Of a stretch of DNA of 64,000 bases, positions 1 through 8,481 are shown one piece after another. Source of the stretch: Anaeromassilibacillus senegalensis (lineage in GTDB: Bacteria > Bacillota > Clostridia > Oscillospirales > Acutalibacteraceae); the NCBI RefSeq assembly GCF_001261775.1, contig NZ_LN868538.1, positions 744,001 through 808,000 of the forward strand. The letters run 5' to 3'. The first letter of the stretch is position 1, and each line of letters begins with the position of its first letter. The notes under the pieces are model-generated. The model worked only from the letters and a program-made list of their open reading frames with translations, searched no databases and was not told the origin of the DNA. The position numbers and the translations under genes were made by a program.

Positions 1-115
<115 letters not shown>

Positions 116-517
116 TCATCCCTCCACCCGGAATGCAAACGGCAGCAATTCCTCGGCATACAGTTTGAACATCCCCTCTGTATCCTCCAAAATTACCGCG
201 CATTTCGGCGCGTAGTCCAACAAGATCTGCCGGCAGTTGCCGCAGGGTGGGACTACTTCTTCCCCCTGCGCGCCGCGCACCGCCACAATGCAGGTGAACT
301 CCCGCTGGCCCGCCGTGACCGCCGCGCCAAGCGCCACCTGCTCCGCACAGGCCCCGTGCATGGAATACAGGTTGACGCCGGTAAAGATCTGCCCGTCGGC
401 GCACCGCACCGCCGCACCGACCGTATGATGAAACTGTTCCGCGTCATAATTGCGCACGATCGCCTCACGGGCACACGCGAGCAACTCGTAATCCGCCGGC
501 TCCAATTGTTTTTTCAT
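116..517 (-). CDS. cdd: Cytidine deaminase family protein
   Basis: 133-residue protein of the homotetrameric cytidine deaminase type, which hydrolyses cytidine or deoxycytidine to the uridine nucleoside in pyrimidine salvage. The zinc site is visible: C57-A-E59 (in GACAEQ) and P-C92-G-N-C95-R-Q, giving three cysteine ligands and the catalytic glutamate; length is normal for the family. The TTxGxxV-type N-terminus is replaced by HHTVGAAV, so a blasticidin-S-deaminase-like specificity cannot be excluded. It lies 11 nt downstream of the CPBP protein gene and directly abuts tadA, so the three probably form one minus-strand operon. The ATG has an AGGAACTTTT leader, a modest ribosome site. Confidence 0.88.
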   Translation of the reverse strand: MKKQLEPADYELLACAREAIVRNYDAEQFHHTVGAAVRCADGQIFTGVNLYSMHGACAEQVALGAAVTAGQREFTCIVAVRGAQGEEVVPPCGNCRQILLDYAPKCAVILEDTEGMFKLYAEELLPFAFRVEG

Positions 518-528
518 AAAAGTTCCTC

Positions 529-1602
529 CTATAGATACAGCATCAGGAAACAGGACAGAATACAGTATACAAGCAGCACAATGGCTCCCGCATTGCCCAC
601 CAGTTTCCCAAATTTTTGCGAACTGCGAAGCGTGCTGGCAGAACGTTCCACCGAAAAGAAACGCTGTCTGCGCACCGCTAGGAAGATCACCGCAATGATC
701 CCCAGCACGATCCAGACATAAAACGCCAGCATATACAGGGCGTTTGCCATTCCATCCCCTATCTGCCGTTCCAGCAGGGTCATTGCCGCCGCCATCCCGT
801 TATTGATAAAGTGGATAACAATGGATACCCACAGGTTTCCCGTTTTGACCACGACAAACGCCAGTACCAGCCCGCACAGGAACGCAAACGGAATCTGGAT
901 AAAGTTGCCGTGGAACATACCAAACAGAAACGCGGAACCCAAAATCGCAAAGCCGTCTCCAAAGCGGCGCAGCCCGTGCAGAATCGCCCCGCGGAAAACC
1001 AGTTCCTCCACGATGGGCGGGATCACCGCCAACGAGATAAAATACAGGATCTGAATGGACGGTTCGCCGTTAAGCGGGGAATCCGGGAGCGTGCCGTTCA
1101 CGCCCATACGGTCCAGCAGGTCGGCAACCCAGTTTGCCGGGTAATTCGCCAGCATGCAGACGCCCATCCCCAAAGCGATACAAGCGAGGGAGGTGCCAAA
1201 CTTTGTCTTCTGGAACGGGAGCGCGTCGGCCAGGGAAATGTGCTTGATTTTCAGATAAAACAACGGCGGAATTGCAAACGCCAGGATATAGGTGACGCCG
1301 TTGACCAGATAATACAAAAGAGGCGTGTACCCGCCGTACTCGTTATTTCCCAGCCATCGGAACCCGACCGATTGCAGGAACAGATTGGCGGCGGAAGGAA
1401 TGGACACCATCAGCGCCACAACGACGACCAGCATCCAGCACAGGCCGCAGGCGGTTTTGCCCAGGCTCCGCTTTTCCTCCGGGTTGCCCCGGTCACAGGG
1501 GACGGCCGGCGGCATATATGGATTTGGCGCAGCCGACGGCTGCGCCGGATACGGCACATAGACACGCTCCTGCGGGAGCTGCGAATTGGGCGGATATACC
1601 AT
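529..1602 (-). CDS. CPBP family intramembrane glutamic endopeptidase
   Basis: 357-residue membrane protein. A proline-rich cytosolic N-terminus (about residues 1-45) precedes roughly seven to eight hydrophobic segments. The CPBP (Abi/Rce1) motifs are intact: E199-E200-xxxR204 (PIVEELVFRG), FGMFHGN with H231, and HFINN with H264, which together form the metal-dependent intramembrane protease site. Family members process prenylated proteins, bacteriocin-type peptides or signalling peptides; the substrate here is unknown. The start at 1602 was chosen because AAAGGAGG lies 7 nt upstream; an upstream extension of 30 codons has no ribosome site and runs toward the repeat block. First gene of a probable operon with the deaminase and tadA. 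Confidence 0.85.
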   Translation of the reverse strand: MVYPPNSQLPQERVYVPYPAQPSAAPNPYMPPAVPCDRGNPEEKRSLGKTACGLCWMLVVVVALMVSIPSAANLFLQSVGFRWLGNNEYGGYTPLLYYLVNGVTYILAFAIPPLFYLKIKHISLADALPFQKTKFGTSLACIALGMGVCMLANYPANWVADLLDRMGVNGTLPDSPLNGEPSIQILYFISLAVIPPIVEELVFRGAILHGLRRFGDGFAILGSAFLFGMFHGNFIQIPFAFLCGLVLAFVVVKTGNLWVSIVIHFINNGMAAAMTLLERQIGDGMANALYMLAFYVWIVLGIIAVIFLAVRRQRFFSVERSASTLRSSQKFGKLVGNAGAIVLLVYCILSCFLMLYL

Positions 1603-1680
1603 AAGAATACCTCCTTTAATTACAGGCCGGATAAACAGGCTGATACCTAAATAAATTGTATGATAGCATAAAAGAGGCGC

Positions 1681-2300
1681 AGCCTCCATCACAACAGATC
1701 AATGTTCGCTCAGGCATCAAAATCTTCGATTTTGGTCACGCCGTGCGGTCATTATTCCATAGAGAGGCATTGCCTCCATCACAATGGATCAATGTTCGCT
1801 CAGGCGTCAAAATCTCCGATTTTGGTCACGCCGTGCGGTCATTATTCCATAGAGAGGCACTGCCTCCATCACAACGGATCAATGTTCGCTCAGGCGTCAA
1901 AATCTTTGATTTTGGTCACGCCGTGCGGTCATTATTCCATAGAGAGGCATTGCCTCCATCACAACGGATCAATGTTCGCTCAGGCGTCAAAATCTCCGAT
2001 TTTGGTCACGCCGTGCGGTCATTATTCCATAGAGAGGCACTGCCTCCATCACAACGGATCAATGTTCGCTCAGGCGTCAAAATCTTTGATTTTGGTCACG
2101 CCGTGCGGTCATTATTCCATAGAGAGGCATTGCCTCCATCACAACGGATCAATGTTCGCTCAGGCATCAAAATCTTCGATTTTGGTCACGCCGTGCGGTC
2201 ATTATTCCATAGAGAGGCATTGCCTCCATCACAACGGATCAATGTTCGCTCAGGCGTCAAAATCTCCGATTTTGGTCACGCCGTGCGGTCATTATAGCAT
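1681..2300. repeat. Seven tandem copies of a 90-bp repeat
   Basis: Seven head-to-tail copies start at 1681, 1771, 1861, 1951, 2041, 2131 and 2221; the last is cut at ATTATAGCAT. Copies differ at only a few positions, chiefly the three bases between CAAAATC and GATTTTG, which form a 7-bp inverted repeat in every unit. The loop types follow the order TTC, TCC, TTT, TCC, TTT, TTC, TCC (A B C B C A B), indicating duplication of multi-copy blocks. The unit length is a multiple of three, so two frames stay open throughout, but there is no ribosome site or recognisable protein. The array fills the gap between the CPBP gene and the HAD gene. Confidence 0.95.
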
Positions 2301-2404
2301 ACCCCATCCCGCGATGCAAACAAAACGTCGGTTGACCGCCGGGCTGCACGGTGGTAAAATGCATGGGTGTGAAAAACCGCCATTCGGCGGATCGGGAAAG
2401 GCGG

Positions 2405-3214
2405 ATGATGAAACAGATGACACAAACCTACCAGGGCGCTGTATTTTTCGACGCGGATGGCACGCTCATCGACGGGCCGGCCGGCGTCTTTTCCCCTACC
2501 CCGAAAACCTGTGCAGCCATTTTGCGCCTGCAGGCGCAAAATATCCTCACCGTACTTGCAACCGGGCGCTCTGAATGTTATATTTTGCCGGGCCTGCAGC
2601 GGTTCGACTGCTATATCACCGCAAACGGCGCGCACGCCGAATGCGGCGGCGCCGTGATCCACGACCGGGCGATCGCTCCCGACGCACTGCGCGATCTGAC
2701 GGCTTACCTCGACGGGGCAAAAATCAACTATGTGCTGGAGACGCCCGCCCTTTGCTACTGTAAAGACCTGAAGGAGCGCTATTTTCAGGGCATGATGCAA
2801 AAATACGGCTTTCCTGAAGAAAATTTCCTGCCGCTGCCCTCTTTGGATGGATTGAAAATCAACAAGCTGATGGTCATGTATGACGCGATGGACAAGCGGG
2901 ACCGCTTTCTGTACGACTTCGGCGGCCTGTACGACATTACAGACCAACCCGGCAACCAGGCCTGCGATGTCGGGCAAAAGGGTGTCTCCAAGGGATTGGG
3001 CGTGGAGAAAGTCCTGGCGTATTTTCATATCCCACGCGAAAAAGCCTATGCGTTCGGTGACGCAGACAACGACTATGACATGCTTGCCGCTGTGGGAACC
3101 GGCGTCGCCATGGGCCGCCACACAAAGCGGCTGGAGGAGGCCGCCGCATTTGTCACCGGAACCGTGCAGGAAGACGGCGTCGACACAGCGCTGCGCAAAC
3201 TCCACCTGATTTGA
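2405..3214 (+). CDS. Cof-type HAD-IIB family phosphatase
   Basis: 269-residue haloacid-dehalogenase hydrolase of the Cof/IIB subfamily, which dephosphorylates sugar phosphates, nucleotides or PLP in the cytosol. Motif I is FFDADGTLID with nucleophile D16 and acid D18; motif II is the TVLATGR segment; motif IV is FGDADNDYDM with D219 and D223 as magnesium ligands, followed by GVAMG. The C2-type cap lies between. Substrate cannot be told from sequence. The start at 2405 follows GGGAAAGGCGG; a longer reading from 2351 would enter the repeat flank and lacks a ribosome site. Single gene between the repeat array and the TetR unit. Confidence 0.88.
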   Translation: MMKQMTQTYQGAVFFDADGTLIDGPAGVFSPTPKTCAAILRLQAQNILTVLATGRSECYILPGLQRFDCYITANGAHAECGGAVIHDRAIAPDALRDLTAYLDGAKINYVLETPALCYCKDLKERYFQGMMQKYGFPEENFLPLPSLDGLKINKLMVMYDAMDKRDRFLYDFGGLYDITDQPGNQACDVGQKGVSKGLGVEKVLAYFHIPREKAYAFGDADNDYDMLAAVGTGVAMGRHTKRLEEAAAFVTGTVQEDGVDTALRKLHLI

Positions 3215-3234
3215 AATACGCATCCAGTTTTTAC

Positions 3235-3263
3235 TTGACAGGGAAGCTGGAGCATGATAGACT
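3235..3263 (+). promoter_or_regulatory. Sigma-A type promoter of the TetR gene
   Basis: TTGACA at 3235-3240, a 17-nt spacer and TAGACT at 3258-3263: a near-consensus housekeeping promoter ending 40 nt before the TetR start. Confidence 0.8.
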
Positions 3264-3265
3264 GA

Positions 3266-3286
3266 ATACATACCAAACGAATGTAT
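3266..3286. promoter_or_regulatory. Probable TetR operator (inverted repeat)
   Basis: ATACAT (3266-3271) and ATGTAT (3281-3286) are perfect inverted arms separated by 9 nt, CAAACGA within the spacer. The site lies just downstream of the -10 box, covering the expected transcription start, a usual position for autoregulation by a TetR repressor. Confidence 0.65.
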
Positions 3287-3302
3287 GAAAAGAGGCGCCT
3301 GC

Positions 3303-3944
3303 ATGGCTCGCAACAAATACCCGGAAATTACGGAAAACCGGATTCTGGACGCGGCAACCAAGCTGTTCTGGGAAAAAGGATATGAACAAACCACCATTCA
3401 GGATATTGTAGACGCACTGGGCGATTTGAGCAAGGGCGCGATTTACCACCATTTCAAATCGAAGGACGACATTGTCAACGCCGTTTGCGACCACATCACC
3501 GCGGAAATCAATCCTTTTGATAAGATTAAAAACGCACCAGGATGGAATGGATTCCAAAAGATTCGCCAATTGTTTTTGCTTTCGCTGTCCAACAAAAAGC
3601 AGCGCGAAATGTTCCATCTGTTTCCTTCCCTTTTAAAAAACCCGCGCTTTCTGACGCAGACGGTGGAGGAATGTATTTCCATGGCGCCGATGCTGCAGGA
3701 AATTATTGAAGAGGGAAATGCGGACGGCTCCCTTTCCATCGCCTACCCTCAGCAGGCGGCAGAAACCATTTTACTGTTGGTAAACGTATGGATCAATCCC
3801 ATTGTATTCTCTGTGAGCCGGGAGGAATTTACCCTGAAGCTCCGCTACCTGGCGGATTTTCTGGATAACCTTGGACTGCATATCATTGATGAGGAAGTCT
3901 GGGCCGCAGCCATCGATTTTCGCGACAGCATTATTCCGCAATAG
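3303..3944 (+). CDS. TetR/AcrR family transcriptional regulator
   Basis: 213-residue repressor. The N-terminal helix-turn-helix (about residues 10-55) carries the family hallmarks: RILDAATKLFWEKGYEQTTIQDIV and GAIYHHFKSKDDI, read here as two motif stretches. The C-terminal ligand domain is divergent, as usual. The start at 3303 is chosen for AGAGG 7 nt upstream and because the protein then begins MARNKYPE, typical of the family; an ATG at 3285 overlaps the predicted operator. It precedes an MFS exporter gene, so it likely controls itself and that exporter in response to the transported compound. A terminator separates the two genes. Confidence 0.9.
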   Translation: MARNKYPEITENRILDAATKLFWEKGYEQTTIQDIVDALGDLSKGAIYHHFKSKDDIVNAVCDHITAEINPFDKIKNAPGWNGFQKIRQLFLLSLSNKKQREMFHLFPSLLKNPRFLTQTVEECISMAPMLQEIIEEGNADGSLSIAYPQQAAETILLLVNVWINPIVFSVSREEFTLKLRYLADFLDNLGLHIIDEEVWAAAIDFRDSIIPQ

Positions 3945-3973
3945 GCCATTCTTGTATGAATGGCTTTTCTTTT
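3945..3973 (+). terminator. Intrinsic terminator after the TetR gene
   Basis: GCCATTC (3945-3951), loop TTGTAT, GAATGGC (3958-3964), then TTTTCTTTT. It lies between the TetR and MFS genes, so exporter expression by read-through would be attenuated unless it has its own promoter. Confidence 0.8.
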
Positions 3974-4062
3974 CTCCCTTTTCATACCGTCGTCCGGTAT
4001 CTATCAATCACTTCCTGCGTTAAACATTACATCCTATATTACTTTGAAAGAGGGCGGTATTC

Positions 4063-5316
4063 TTGTACCAGAAGCTCATGAACCGGGATTTTTCCCTGGT
4101 CGTCATCGGCCAAATCATCTCCCTGTTCGGCAATGCCATTTTGCGCTTTGCCCTGCCGTTGTACCTGCTGGACCGGACCGGTTCCACCGCTTTGTTCGGT
4201 ACCGTGCTGGCAATCTCCATGATTCCCATGATTCTGTTTTCTCCCATCGCGGGGATGGTGGCAGACCGCGTTAACCGCCGGAACATTATGGTTGCGCTTG
4301 ATTTCATCACAGCACTGCTGGTCGTTGCGTTCGGCTTCTTATCCGGCGCCGGGAACGCATCGGTGCTCATCGCCGTCATGCTGGTGTGCCTCTCTGTGAT
4401 TCAGGCGTTTTATCAGCCGGCGGTGCAGGCCAGCATTCCTGTGTTGTCCTGTGAAGAAAACCTGCTTAAATCCAACGCCATTATCAACCAGGTGCAGGCG
4501 CTCTCCAGCCTGCTGGGCCCCATCCTGGGCGGCCTGCTTTATACCGTCTGGGGGTTGACGCCCGTCGTATGGGCCAGCGCGGCCAGCTTTTTTGTCTCCG
4601 CAGTGATGGAGATTTTCATTCACATCCCCTTTCAGAAGCTGGACTCCTCCGGCGGCGTGCTGGCCACTGTCAAAAACGACCTGAAGGAAAGCCTGCACTT
4701 TATGACGCGGGAACGGCCCATTATCTTAAAGGTTCTGGTCTTTGTCTCGTTGTTCAATCTGTTCCTGAGCGCCATGGTCACGGTGGGCGTCCCCTCTTTC
4801 ATCAAGGTATCGCTGCAGCTTCCCGACTCGCTTTACAGCCTGACACAGGGCCTTTTAGCGGGCGGCGCATTGGCGGGCGGCATTCTGACCGGCGCGCTGG
4901 CGTCCCGCCTTTCTCTGCGGCAGATGCACCTGGTCCTGCTGGCGGCGGCACTGGTCCTGCTGCCGATGGGGTTTTCCCTGCTGATGGGCGCGCCCGCCAT
5001 GGTCTCCTATGTGATCATCACCGCCTGTGGCTTCCTCTTCATGGCGATGGGCACGTTGTTCAGCGTTATGATGCTGTCCTTTCTGCAAAAGGAGACGCCC
5101 AACCACCTGATTGGCAAGGTCATCGCCTATGTGCTGGCGCTTGCCATGTGCTCCCAGCCCGTCGGGCAGGCGATGTATGGCTTCTTGTTTGAGGCGTTGT
5201 CGGAATCCACCTATGTAATCATTTTTGCCGGTGTGCTGATTGCCTCTGTGACCGCCCTTGTTTCCAAAAAGACCTTTGGCAGCCTGTCTCAATTGGAAAC
5301 AGCAGAAGCCAACTGA
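4063..5316 (+). CDS. MFS transporter, probable drug/toxin exporter
   Basis: 417-residue membrane protein with about 12 hydrophobic segments. The loop 2-3 signature GMVADRVNRRNIM matches the MFS motif A region (GxLaDrxGrkxxl), and the N-terminus FSLVVIGQIISLFGNAIL is typical of MFS_3/NarK-like exporters of the MacAB-free macrolide efflux type. It sits in the inner membrane and would expel small compounds using the proton gradient. The start is a TTG (4063) with AGAGGGCGG 7-9 nt upstream; the next ATG (4078) would remove five residues and has a poorer site. Preceded by a TetR gene on the same strand. Confidence 0.88.
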   Translation: MYQKLMNRDFSLVVIGQIISLFGNAILRFALPLYLLDRTGSTALFGTVLAISMIPMILFSPIAGMVADRVNRRNIMVALDFITALLVVAFGFLSGAGNASVLIAVMLVCLSVIQAFYQPAVQASIPVLSCEENLLKSNAIINQVQALSSLLGPILGGLLYTVWGLTPVVWASAASFFVSAVMEIFIHIPFQKLDSSGGVLATVKNDLKESLHFMTRERPIILKVLVFVSLFNLFLSAMVTVGVPSFIKVSLQLPDSLYSLTQGLLAGGALAGGILTGALASRLSLRQMHLVLLAAALVLLPMGFSLLMGAPAMVSYVIITACGFLFMAMGTLFSVMMLSFLQKETPNHLIGKVIAYVLALAMCSQPVGQAMYGFLFEALSESTYVIIFAGVLIASVTALVSKKTFGSLSQLETAEAN

Positions 5317-5386
5317 TAAATTCGTTATAATTCCGGCTTCTGTATACTGGACAAAACCAAATCCAACACGGATGGAGAGATGTTGT

Positions 5387-5908
5387 ATGGGTTCCTTTAT
5401 ATGGATCGCCGGACTTGTGGGCTGAGTCTGTTCTGCCACCGGCTTTTGTCTCATCCGCACACAGCTGAAGGCGGCAAAAAAGCGGAAGAAATCCCTGAGG
5501 AACGGGCGCATTGACAAGCTTGGAAAGATGCCTTTTTCCCTCTTTCTGCGTGTTTATTGGAGAAAAACACTACGGAAAGTCCTTTCCGATGGCGCTGGTC
5601 TGCAACCTGCCGGGACATATCGCCCTGTTCCCGTTCGGATCGATCAGGATCGGAATTGTCATGATTGCCATTCAGCCCTTTATACAGGGGGCTGTTATCG
5701 GCATGGAGGACAAAAGACCAGGGCTTATGGGAGCATCATCGTTGTATTTGAGGTAAGCGGGTTTATTTTGTCCTGTTGTTTCGGATTTTTCGGCGCGGTT
5801 TCTCTTTGGTAGATTTCCGCTGTCTTTCTGATTCTTAACGCCCTCGTTGCGGCAGGCGGCGTTTTAACGGGCAGCCAGGCGGTGCAAAATAAAGAATATC
5901 TCGCCTGA
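5387..5908 (+). pseudogene. Decayed small membrane-protein gene
   Basis: A ribosome site (GGAGAG) and ATG at 5387 open a hydrophobic N-terminus (MGSFIWIAGLVG) stopped by TGA at 5423-5425. The same frame continues with a TM-like segment and a basic stretch (AAKKRKKSLR). Hydrophobic coding-like sequence then moves to another frame (LFPFGSIRIGIVMIAI) and back to a third piece ending GSQAVQNKEYLA at the TGA before 5909. Together the pieces look like one membrane protein of about 170 residues broken by a nonsense codon and at least two frameshifts. Family not recognised. It lies between the MFS gene and a bidirectional terminator. Confidence 0.5.
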
Positions 5909-5972
5909 CAAAATACCCCATGGAATTGTAACTGGCGGGAATTGCTTCCCCGATGGGACGATTCCGAATATA

Positions 5973-6014
5973 CAAAAAACAGCACGTATCGCAGCGATAC
6001 GTACTGTTTTTTTA
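5973..6014. terminator. Bidirectional intrinsic terminator
   Basis: Stem CAGCACGTATCG / CGATACGTACTG (one mismatch) with loop CAG at 5980-6006, an A tract on the left (5974-5979) and T7 on the right (6007-6013). It serves the minus-strand AraC gene, whose stop codon lies in the T tract, and the plus-strand pseudogene. Confidence 0.9.
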
Positions 6015-6845
6015 TTGTTCTTCCGCCGCCGGAAATTTATAGCTCTCGTGATAGAAGGCCTCCCTTTCGCGCACATACGCGGAAGGCGTCACCCCGCAGA
6101 CCGATTTAAAATCGCGGATAAAATGCGCCTGATCGTAGTATTGCAGGCGGTACGCAATGTCCGTCAGGCGCATGCCGCCGGATTGCATCACCCGCAGGGC
6201 CTCGTTGACGCGCAACAGCCGGCTGTACGTTTTGACGCCCATCCCCAGGGACTCCCGGAACAGGCGGTTTAAGTGGCGCTCGCTGTAGCAGCTCTCCTGC
6301 GACAGCGCCTTGACCGGCAGCGTTCCGTGCCTCCGCTGCAGCTCCGGCAGCAGCAGCGCGGGCAGCCCGGCCTCCGGCCCCCGTTCCAGCCGGTTTAAAA
6401 AGAACCGGTCCGTCTGCTCCACCAGCTGCCGCAGGTCCGCCGCCTGCTCTGCAATTTCTATCAGGCCGGAAAATGGCTGCAATACCTCGGAAAACATGCG
6501 CACATCGGTCAGCTCCCGCTGCGGAATCCCGGAAAACCGGTGCGCACCGCAGGGAAGGAACTCCACAAAGAAGCGCTGCACCAGATCCAGGTCGTTTGTA
6601 ACCTCCACGGTCTGGGTGGTCGGCCCCCAGAAATGCCCTTCCACCTTCCCGGGGCCAAAGGCGAACACCAGACAGCCACTCGCATCCGGAACCAGCCGCA
6701 GGGTTTTCGGCCCGTCCTCCCGCACCGCATAGGAAAACGTATAGTGCGCGATATACGGCTGCAAGAGGGGATGGGGCCGGATATACAGCCGTTCGCTGGT
6801 TTTACGCATCAGCTGCGGGAAAGGCCGGTTCAGAAAGTCCTGCAT
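6012..6845 (-). CDS. AraC family transcriptional regulator
   Basis: 277-residue regulator. The N-terminal half (about 1-150) resembles the DUF6597-type sensor region of AraC proteins (RPHPLLQPYIAHYTFSY, then a FAFGPG/WGPTTQ segment). The C-terminal two-HTH domain holds the signature YDQAHFIRDFKSVCGVTPSAY split over its usual positions (about 240-265). The start at 6845 follows CAGGAGAG; a longer reading lacks a ribosome site and would overlap the neighbour. It lies 34 nt downstream of the secreted protease gene on the same strand, so co-transcription is likely. Target genes and ligand are unknown. Confidence 0.88.
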   Translation of the reverse strand: MQDFLNRPFPQLMRKTSERLYIRPHPLLQPYIAHYTFSYAVREDGPKTLRLVPDASGCLVFAFGPGKVEGHFWGPTTQTVEVTNDLDLVQRFFVEFLPCGAHRFSGIPQRELTDVRMFSEVLQPFSGLIEIAEQAADLRQLVEQTDRFFLNRLERGPEAGLPALLLPELQRRHGTLPVKALSQESCYSERHLNRLFRESLGMGVKTYSRLLRVNEALRVMQSGGMRLTDIAYRLQYYDQAHFIRDFKSVCGVTPSAYVREREAFYHESYKFPAAEEQ

Positions 6846-6879
6846 GTTTCTCTCCTGTTGTTCTCCATAAAGACGGTTT

Positions 6880-7725
6880 TTATTTTGCCAGCGCGTTCTC
6901 CAGCTGTTCCCGGATACTCTGCGCGGAATTTCCATACCGGATCGAGCCGTTGGAACCGATGTGAATACCCACCAGCTCTCCCTTGCTGTTCAGCAACGGC
7001 GCGCCGCTCGCGCCCTGCGTGCTGAACTCGTCGCTGAGGATATAGCCGATTTCTTTGCCGTCGTCCCGCATCACCACGCAGGGATACAGGCAGTCGTCGT
7101 AATAAGTGGAATTCTCGTGGTCGAGCCAAGCCGCCATGTAGATCACGTCGCCCATCTTACAGGGGTCCGCCGCAAACGGAATCCCGCCCACGGCCCCGTC
7201 CACATAGAACGCAGCGAGGTCCCTGTCGGAGCTTCCATTCTCGGAGACGGACCTCGCGTCCGGAATCGGCACAACGCCGGTCACCGTTCCCGCGATTTCA
7301 CTTCCATCACCGAGGATATCATATAAGTCGCCGCCCGATATGTAGCCGGTCAAATCCCGCAGGTTCACGTCCATCTCATCGGATGCAAAATAGTGGCAGG
7401 CGGTCAACAGCAGCGGCCGGTCGCTCAAATTGGTCTTGGCCAGAAACGACGTGCCCGCCATAAAGTCCCCTTCCGCGGACTTCCAGTCCACATCAAATAC
7501 GGTGTTCGGCTCCAGCGCCTCAAAATCCGGCAGCGGCAGAAAGTCTGTGTCAGGCACGCTGCGCCCGTCGCTGTCCGTCAGCATATTTTCGCCGGTCAAA
7601 TCGGACATGATCCGGCCCAGCGCCTGATTCTGGTCCGCGGCGCCGTCCAGCTTTACCAGGGACGCACAGCCCGCCGTGGAAGCCATCAGCGCACAGGCAG
7701 CCAGCATTGCAATCATCTTTTTCAT
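6880..7725 (-). CDS. Secreted trypsin-like serine protease, lipoprotein
   Basis: 281-residue protein with a lipoprotein signal peptide: basic MKKM start, hydrophobic core and lipobox STAGC with C20 as acylation site, so it should sit on the outer face of the membrane. A chymotrypsin-fold triad can be read as H111 (TACH), D169 (DRDLAAF) and S240 (QGASGAPLL, the GxSG motif), followed by GELVGIHIG. This is the glutamyl endopeptidase/HtrA-like peptidase fold without a PDZ domain. The start at 7725 is preceded by GAGAGGG; an ATG at 7740 has no spaced site. Substrate unknown. The AraC gene follows on the same strand. Confidence 0.82.
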   Translation of the reverse strand: MKKMIAMLAACALMASTAGCASLVKLDGAADQNQALGRIMSDLTGENMLTDSDGRSVPDTDFLPLPDFEALEPNTVFDVDWKSAEGDFMAGTSFLAKTNLSDRPLLLTACHYFASDEMDVNLRDLTGYISGGDLYDILGDGSEIAGTVTGVVPIPDARSVSENGSSDRDLAAFYVDGAVGGIPFAADPCKMGDVIYMAAWLDHENSTYYDDCLYPCVVMRDDGKEIGYILSDEFSTQGASGAPLLNSKGELVGIHIGSNGSIRYGNSAQSIREQLENALAK

Positions 7726-7796
7726 GTTTTTCCCTCTCATTCTCCCTTTTTTGCATGGGTAGATTTCAGTATAGCATCAAATGGCACAAAAGAAAA

Positions 7797-7819
7797 GCGG
7801 CCGCGCATCACGCGGCCGC
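7797..7819 (-). terminator. Intrinsic terminator of the ferritin gene
   Basis: Read on the minus strand: GCGGCCGCG, loop TGATG, CGCGGCCGC, then TTTTCTTTT. A perfect 9-bp GC stem immediately 3' of the ferritin stop. Confidence 0.92.
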
Positions 7820-7837
7820 CGGTAAATGTTTCCTGTG

Positions 7838-8350
7838 TTACAGCACAAGGGAAGGCGCCGCATAAACGCGCGCCGCAAGCTCCGTATCCAGCATATAGAG
7901 CGATTTGGGATCGGAGCCGTAGAGGTTCATCTTTTTCACCAGATCCTCCGCGTTCTTTTCTTCCTCGCCCTGCTCCTTGACAAACCAGTCCAAGAACTGC
8001 ATGGTCCGGAAATCCTTTTTCGCGTACGCCGCGTCGTAGATCGTGTGGATCAATTCCGTGACATAGCGCTCATGAGCCAATCCGGCCTCCAGAACAATCA
8101 GGTGGCTCTCAAAGGTTTGCACCGGGCGTTCCACCGCCTCCAGGGTCACCTTTTCGCTGTTGTTTTGCAGATATTTCAGGAACAGCATCGCATGGTCGCG
8201 TTCCTCCTGCGCCTGCACCTGGTACCAGTTGGCAAAGCCGTCCAACCCTTCGTCCGTGAAGTAATTGGAGAAGGCCAGATACAGATAGGCCGAATAAAGC
8301 TCCTTGTTAATCTGCGTATTTAAAAGTTCCGTTACTTTTGTATCCAACAT
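7838..8350 (-). CDS. Ferritin (non-heme iron storage protein)
   Basis: 170-residue ferritin of the bacterial FtnA type, forming a 24-subunit iron-storing cage. The diiron ferroxidase ligands are in place: E17, E50, H53, E94, Q127 and E130 (in QEERDH and KEQGEEE), within a four-helix bundle. The start at 8350 is preceded by AGGAGTGATC; the longer open frame upstream has no ribosome site and overlaps the divergent YtaF leader. The promoter must lie in the roughly 130 bp shared with the divergent plus-strand gene. No Fur box was recognised. Confidence 0.95.
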   Translation of the reverse strand: MLDTKVTELLNTQINKELYSAYLYLAFSNYFTDEGLDGFANWYQVQAQEERDHAMLFLKYLQNNSEKVTLEAVERPVQTFESHLIVLEAGLAHERYVTELIHTIYDAAYAKKDFRTMQFLDWFVKEQGEEEKNAEDLVKKMNLYGSDPKSLYMLDTELAARVYAAPSLVL

Positions 8351-8481
8351 TTTGATCACTCCTTCTGCCGCTATTATAGCGCCGGGATTTTGCTTTTGCA
8401 AGAGGTTGCTGTCGATTGATCCGCTGTCACGCTTTTTTCCGCACGGAATAGAATGGAAAAAAGCCAAAAGGCGGTGATTGC

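Noticed and set aside
1681..2300. CRISPR array
   Set aside because: The 90-bp units are continuous, with no unique spacers between short repeats.
1656..2574. Repetitive protein genes spanning the tandem repeats
   Set aside because: Two frames stay open only because the unit is a multiple of three; no ribosome site, no composition or family supporting translation.
5386..5425. TGA read as tryptophan
   Set aside because: All other genes use TGA as stop normally and this locus is also frameshifted, so decay is the simpler reading.
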